Assembly (NCBI GenBank): GCA_030248215.1
Contig: JASANG010003133.1
Span: 1 to 64,000, forward strand
Reading direction: 5' to 3'
Source of the DNA: Enoplolaimus lenunculus
Lineage: Eukaryota; Nematoda; Enoplea; Enoplida; Thoracostomopsidae
DNA length: 64,000 nucleotides
A program made the translations under genes and the position numbers. The notes under the pieces were generated by a model. The model made no database searches. It saw only the letters and a program-made list of their open reading frames with translations, and had not been told where the DNA came from. The first letter of the stretch is position 1, and each line of letters begins with the position of its first letter. Positions 59,001 to 64,000 of this stretch are shown here, piece after piece.

Positions 59001-60999
59001 TAAAACGAGAAATGTAATCGCAGCTATATATTAAAGGCGCGTACTTGAAAAAAGCAATTTTATGATGTTCGGCACCACAACCGTAAATATCCGGTAGGTT
59101 TATACCGGATACGGATATCAGTTATTGCCGGATAATAAACCGGAACCGGATATCCGGTTGCACCCTGCTCAGCAATAATATAATGTAAATAAACACATCG
59201 TTACTCAAGACAGAATTCATCCCACAATGACTCACAATTCCATCTTTACGACACGCCCAAGCATCTTTAAGTTGTGCATTGCTTAAAACTAAGCGATATC
59301 CCAAATCCGTCGGTTCAAAATTGAAATCACCCATCAACAACGTGACATCAGCGCCGCCAGAAGTAGCTTTTACAAATTGACTCATTTCAAATGCTTGAAC
59401 GACCCGATGCGGCAGATACAAATCTGAGTCTCGGTCGTATTCAGCATGGATCTGTAAGAAAATATAAATTATATTTCATGGCATGATTCCAAAATAGGAA
59501 ACGTCTAACTGACGCAGTTTCGGAATTTATTACTTGAAAAAACTAGGCGCAGTCAGATACCCATACCGGCAATCAAGTTTGCAACAAATAAAAATGTTGC
59601 GTCGGTTCCATACACAAAATTATTTGGAATATAAAGCCAGATCCGGAACACGAATTTTTGTTGGGAAAACCCGAACTCGGACCCGAAATTTCCCAAAGTA
59701 AAAACTAGAAAACATGGACCAGGAAATTTTCTGCTAGCATGCCCAATCACCCGGAGCATGATGCACTATTTCAAGTATGCGTTTTGTCACAATATCTTTA
59801 AAGATTGGATTATATGAAATTTGCAATAATTAAAACTAACTAACACCCCAAGCTCTTTTTCGTAGAATTAAGAAGGAACGTCGAGTCAAGATTCCAACAG
59901 TTAAGGGCCGTTTTGTATGAACCAGTCATCTAAATTTATTAGTTAAGCAACTTGAAACATTTCTGTCCGTTATCCAAAACGTAGCAACGTAACAAAACTT
60001 TGTCAACTGCAAATAATTTCTTACATGAGTCACATAGCTACAGATATTTATATTTTTGTAGTGAATACGCGCCATTCCGACCACTTTGCCACCAAACCAG
60101 TCCCCACGATGCACATGATGTGGATAACCATTTAATGAGTAGCGATGCATTAACGTGTCAACAATTTCGCCTTTAGACAAAATGCAAACTCCGCTTCCAA
60201 GCAAACCACTGAAATTTTTTCACAAATACCTAAATCCGCAAACATTTCAGACACTGGTCAATCCCTCTTCCTATTTACTCTTGGGGAAGAGCGGCGTAAG
60301 TAAAACTTTGCATAAACCAGCATATTAAACTGCTTGCCTTTAAGCTACTAAATCACATGCATCGGTGACAGCATATTTCGCATTTGAGTTTCCAAAATAA
60401 TGTTTCGAATATATTGCAGCACAAACGGGGTACGTATATCACATTAGCTTAGCAGGCAACTAAAAGTTTTTGAATAAGACAGCGGATTAAGGTGCAAACA
60501 AAATTTTTCCCGGTTTTATAATAGGGACAAAACGTGTTCCAGGTTGCAACAGGTATAACATGATCTACGCGTTATAAAGGCATGCTCAAACTGAAACACA
60601 AAATGACGTTAAAATAAATTACAAACAACAGAAAACTTTGCAATTCCAGTACTAAATAGACACTTGGTAAAATAAGAAAATATAATATTGTTGGAGCTTT
60701 TGCAGATATCAAAAATCCGTTGGAACCCAGTTATTTCGCTATATTTCTGTCCTAATTTTTTCTTAGTCAAGGTCGTGTGCCTTTCACTGCGTATAAAAAA
60801 GTACAGATAGTACCAAGCAAAGCTGTACAAATGCACTGTAAAATGCACAAAAACTCTGTATGACACAGAGTGAACACCTAAATTTCTACACTTGGACGTC
60901 AAAATACGCATGATAAATATACCTATGAAAATAGAAACCATACGGCAAAACTTTTGAAACCATCGACCGTAGCATTTCATAGTCTTCCAAGCTCCATAT
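56041..60999 (-). CDS. SMPD2: neutral sphingomyelinase (sphingomyelin phosphodiesterase 2), 5' end missing
   Basis: SMPD2 is a Mg-dependent membrane enzyme cutting sphingomyelin to ceramide and phosphocholine, with a DNase I-like fold. Exons in gene order, phases agreeing except as noted: 60999-60923 (IWSLEDYEMLRSMVSKVLPY), 60208-60025 (GSGVCILSKGE; GDWFGGKVVG; YVTH), 59451 to about 59210 (IHAEYDRDSDLYLPHRVVQA; LLMGDFNFEPTDLG), 58434-58311 (GKRIDYIMYDSRA), 57230-57108 (NYSDHEAVVAVF), 56721-56525 and 56190-56041 (last codon TAA). The donor near 59210 is weak. The catalytic Asn and His motifs (GDFN, SDHEA) are intact. The last two exons give hydrophobic spans (FAVLVLGILFFYTL; ITLIIGFCLVTGVI) matching the two C-terminal membrane helices. 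About 365 residues are visible against 423 in human; the N-terminal exon or exons with the NCWG and catalytic Glu region were not found up to 64000. Confidence 0.93.
57704..58067. mobile_element. hAT-type element, CCGAATCC subtype, in an SMPD2 intron
   Basis: Starts cagggtggcgccgaata, ends tttgttgccaccctg, with repeated ccgaatccgaa. Flanking 8-mers actaatat and actaatac. The duplicated locus at 46.6-47.4 kb lacks it and shows the empty site tactaatattacgtcg, which dates the insertion after the duplication. Confidence 0.93.
58774..59167. mobile_element. hAT-type CCGGATA element in an SMPD2 intron
   Basis: Starts cagggtgcgacgggatatt, ends atatccggttgcaccctg, with accggataccggatacgg inside. Perfect 8-bp duplication ctcagcaa (58766-58773 and 59168-59175). 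Its right end is only about 40 bp from the donor of the 59451 exon. Confidence 0.93.
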
Positions 61000-62118
61000 C
61001 TATAAGCAAAGCGTCAAATATTCGGTATTCTTAATTTGAACTAATTTCACTTTGAAGTAAAATATACATACGTATGGAAAAAATTTTCGCAAAAGGTTCG
61101 GTGTCCTCCTATGGATGTCTTAGATAAATAGCTGCTTATACTTATATATTTACTTTTCTAACTTTTTAATTGGCGAAAAACCCTATCCGGCTGCGGAATA
61201 CATACGTATACATTAAGTTACTGGATGCTGAGCCTTAATGATCGACATTAATTGAAATATGCTTAATTTGCTACTTTTAGCAAACATCTGTAATGTTTGA
61301 TTTTATGCTTATAGTTAACAAAATCTCGGCAATTTTTTCCTCAAAATTGTATCAAAAGTTAAAACAACACGAATCAAACGAACAAATTTTGTAAAACTAT
61401 GCAAAATTTCACTAAAACATTCAATATCCAGCTCTGGTTCCGGTATCCGGTAAATTAATATCCGCTTGTACCAAGGTATATTATAAGCATATATGTTGAG
61501 ATTCGGCTGGGAATGAACAAAGCGTAACTTAAAGGGTAGGTAAGCTTTATCAGCAACTATTATTCCTGGTAATGATTGGCATCTAAAATCCGGTACGGGT
61601 AAGATAAAGTTAATCATGTCAGACCACAAAGCTGCCATCAAGAAAGCTTCTTTCACAGCGATGTCAAATGTTTTCACCGAATTCTTCGATACCAACGAAA
61701 CTGTCAGAGTTTTATGGTGTTAGAATCCTATGCCGACGTCGTTGATTCGTATGTTGGTACAAATCGCCCACATTGAAAGAAACCCTTTCCAGTCTGTGGA
61801 AGGATGGTAACTGGGAATATTGCGTACAATACACACGCGCTGTGAACGGGTCCACTATGCTCCTATCCGCCCCTATCATTGCTGTGGTCGGTCAATCCAT
61901 AAATGAAACGGACAGGGGAATAATGGTCGCAGCTTTACAAGAAACAAAAATTTCAAACAAATCTAAAATTTGTAAAACTCCGTATGTGCTTAAAACGAAA
62001 GCCGTGACCGTGACGAAACGGTGAGATTGCCTTCCGTATGCATGAGACACCATATACACAGTCATGTACATCAAGAAAATGTTGACGGAATGAAAATACA
62101 GACGCCGTTTTTAAACTA
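61000..62118. other. region expected to hold the SMPD2 5' exon; none recognised
   Basis: A degenerate CCGGAA-type end lies at 61435-61480 (ccggtatccggtaaattaat). Two medium open frames occur (minus 61315-61695, plus 61773-62024), neither resembling a family I know. No NCWG-type SMPD2 exon is found. Confidence 0.35.
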
Positions 62119-62959
62119 GAAAAAATTGCTCAGCACTTGAGCAGCATGGGATATGCTTCATATTCCTATTAAAAGGATAGTAACTAGACCAGAACATTCG
62201 TTCGATGTAACCTGGAAAATATTAGAACATGGCGTCATCATGTTGACTATTTTCTTCGAAACATATTACGGAGAGCAAATCTATTTTTATGTTGAAAGTT
62301 TTGGCAGATTTATCAGGCATTTTAAGAAATTTCCTAGACAATGGCAGGGTTACAGAGACATGGCTGAAGAATAGTGATCTTTGCTTTTGCCAGATTAATC
62401 GATGCTGCCAGAATACGGTGAGAATTTTGAGCCTCTATTCGTGACTATGCAGTGAAACAAATAACTCGGTAGGGAAATGCGCATTTATAGATTTCTACCT
62501 GTAAACTTGTTTGTCACTAAGCTTAGAAGTCGGGTAAAGTCAAGAGTCGTTTTTAAAGCATCAATTGTGAGTCACTTTGTGACAACGCCTTGTTTAAGAA
62601 AATATCTAACAAAATTGGTCATCAGTACTCTAACTCACCAATTATGTCGCCATACAGTGTTCTTATGAAAATCAATTAACTATGTTAATAGAGAGCCAAA
62701 GGTGAATTTAGTACATTCTTGTAGAAAACTTCAATACGCATTTAAAGCAAAACAATTGTTTTTTACAAAATGAAAATTATAGAAATTTTGCTATCCGCAA
62801 TATGTTTCAGAAGAATTAATAGTCAACATGATTTTGGACGCCATTGTTTCTTAATATTATTCCAGGTTATATCGAACAAATGTGCTGGTCTAGTTACTAT
62901 CCTTTTAATAGGAATATGAAGCATATTCTATGCTGCTCAAGTGCTGAGCAATTTTTTCC
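62119..62959. mobile_element. fold-back element with arms of about 190 bp
   Basis: The left arm (62119-62310; gaaaaaattgctcagcactt, then atatgcttcatattcctatt and ggatagtaactagaccag) is mirrored by the right arm (62766-62959) at about 90 percent. The loop of about 455 bp has no convincing coding sequence. Target duplication not clear. Confidence 0.88.
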
Positions 62960-63124
62960 AATTTCAACCGCTTTACCAAGCTGCTGATTAATCCATAAAT
63001 CTGAACTATGAAAAATGAGAAGATTGATTAAACCAAATACGGAGTTTCAATAAATCGTTTGCATGACAGAAACTCATATCCTGAAAACAAGCGCCTAACC
63101 AACGCATTTGTATAAAACCAAGCA

Positions 63125-64000
63125 TTGGGGCGAAACAAACCACGGGGTGACATTGTTCGTTGGGGTAAAACCAACCATTGGGGTGAAACTAACCATTGGG
63201 GTGATACCAACCGTTGGGGTGAAACCAAGCATTGGGGTGAAACCAACCGTTGGGGTGAAACCAACCGTTGGAGTGAAACCAACCGTTGGAGTAAAATCAA
63301 CCGCTGGGGTGAAACCATCCGTTGAGGTAAATCAATAGTGCGGGTAAAAGCAACCGTTGGGGTGGAACCAACCGTTGGGGTAAAATCAACCATTGGGGTG
63401 AAACTATCCGTTGAGGTAAATCAATAGTGCGGGTAAAATCAACCGTTGGGGTGAAACCATCCGTTGAGGTAAACCAATAGTGCGGGTGAAACCAACCGTT
63501 GGAATGAAACTAACCGATGTGACGAAACCAACCGTTGCGGTAAAAGTGACCGTTGGAGTGAAACCGACCGTTGGGGTGAAACCAAGCGTTGGGGTGAAAC
63601 CAAGCGTTGGGGTGAAACCAACCGTTGGGGTTAAACCAACCGCTGGGGTGAAACCAAGCATTGGGGTGAAACCTACAGTTGGGGCGAAACCTACCATTAC
63701 GATGAAATCAACCGTTGGGGTGAAACCAATTGTTGGGGAGAAACCAACCGTTGGGGTGAAACCAAGGATTGGGGAGAAACCAACCGTTGGGGTGAAACGA
63801 ATTGTTGGTGTGAAACTAACCGTTGGGGTGAAACCCTCTGTTGAGGTAAACCAATAGTGCGGGTGAAACCAACCGTTGGGGTGAAACTAACCGTTGTGAC
63901 GAAACCAACCATTGGGATAAAATCGACCGTTGGAGTGAAACCGACCATTGGCATGAAACCAACCATGGGGTAAAACCAATCGTTTGGGTGAAAGCAACCG
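63125..64000. repeat. 18-bp minisatellite, runs off the window
   Basis: Units of the form ggggtgaaaccaaccgtt repeat about 48 times to the right edge. A higher-order block ending in cgttgaggtaaaccaatagt and gcgggt recurs near 63320, 63410, 63465 and 63840. Because 18 is a multiple of three, both strands stay open over hundreds of bases (VGVKPT on plus, GFTPTV-type on minus). Without a start context or splice signals I do not call a gene. Confidence 0.92.

Noticed and set aside
61315-61695. 126-codon minus-strand frame as the missing SMPD2 5' exon
   Set aside because: It has no NCWG or catalytic Glu motif, and part of it is CCGGAA-type transposon sequence.
63480-63857. Repeat protein frame (VGVKPT units)
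   Set aside because: Open frames exist on both strands as a by-product of the 18-bp unit; no evidence favours coding.
63125-64000. CRISPR array
   Set aside because: Units are contiguous 18-mers without spacers, in a eukaryotic context.

Overview
This is an AT-rich, intron-rich eukaryotic window from what looks like an invertebrate animal. Genes are split by GT-AG introns, and introns and spacers are packed with small non-autonomous transposons. Many of these carry short arrays of the hexamer TTAGGC, the telomere repeat of nematodes, and the one secreted protein has nematode-style cysteine-rich modules. A nematode source is therefore reasonable but not proven. Exon boundaries below were read by hand from splice signals, reading phase and remembered family sequence; no search was run.

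Layout. 1-7.9 kb: end of an unknown plus-strand gene, tandem and fold-back repeats, a faint possible capsid-element fossil and the 3' end of another unknown plus-strand gene. 7.9-24.1 kb, minus strand: TONSL (Tonsoku-like: TPR, acidic stretch, ankyrin repeats, disordered region, ubiquitin-like fold) in about 20 exons. 24-31 kb: repeats, a broken LINE with a transposon nested in it, tRNA-like copies and a minisatellite. 31.9-35.2 kb, plus strand: a secreted cysteine-rich protein built from phase 1-1 exons. 38.4-43.7 kb, minus strand: a protein with two RAP1/TERF2IP-type Myb domains. 48.1-50.8 kb, minus strand: an intronless cap 2'-O-methyltransferase, CMTR1. 56.0-61.0 kb, minus strand: neutral sphingomyelinase, SMPD2, missing its first exon or exons. 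62-64 kb: a fold-back element, then an 18-bp minisatellite running off the window.

The genes do not form a pathway: TONSL acts in replication-coupled repair, the Myb protein probably binds DNA (perhaps telomeres), CMTR1 matures mRNA caps and SMPD2 hydrolyses sphingomyelin.

The most unusual signal is a pair of copied gene fragments. About 800 bp containing one SMPD2 exon (46.65-47.45 kb) and about 700 bp containing one exon of the Myb gene (51.16-51.86 kb) are second copies of sequence 11-13 kb away. Each copy is bounded by a direct repeat of about 110-125 bp made of local sequence, as expected if a widely staggered break was filled in and patched with copied DNA. The second notable signal is the family of hAT-type miniature elements (8-bp target duplications) with internal TTAGGC arrays, one of which ends 15 bp before a coding exon.
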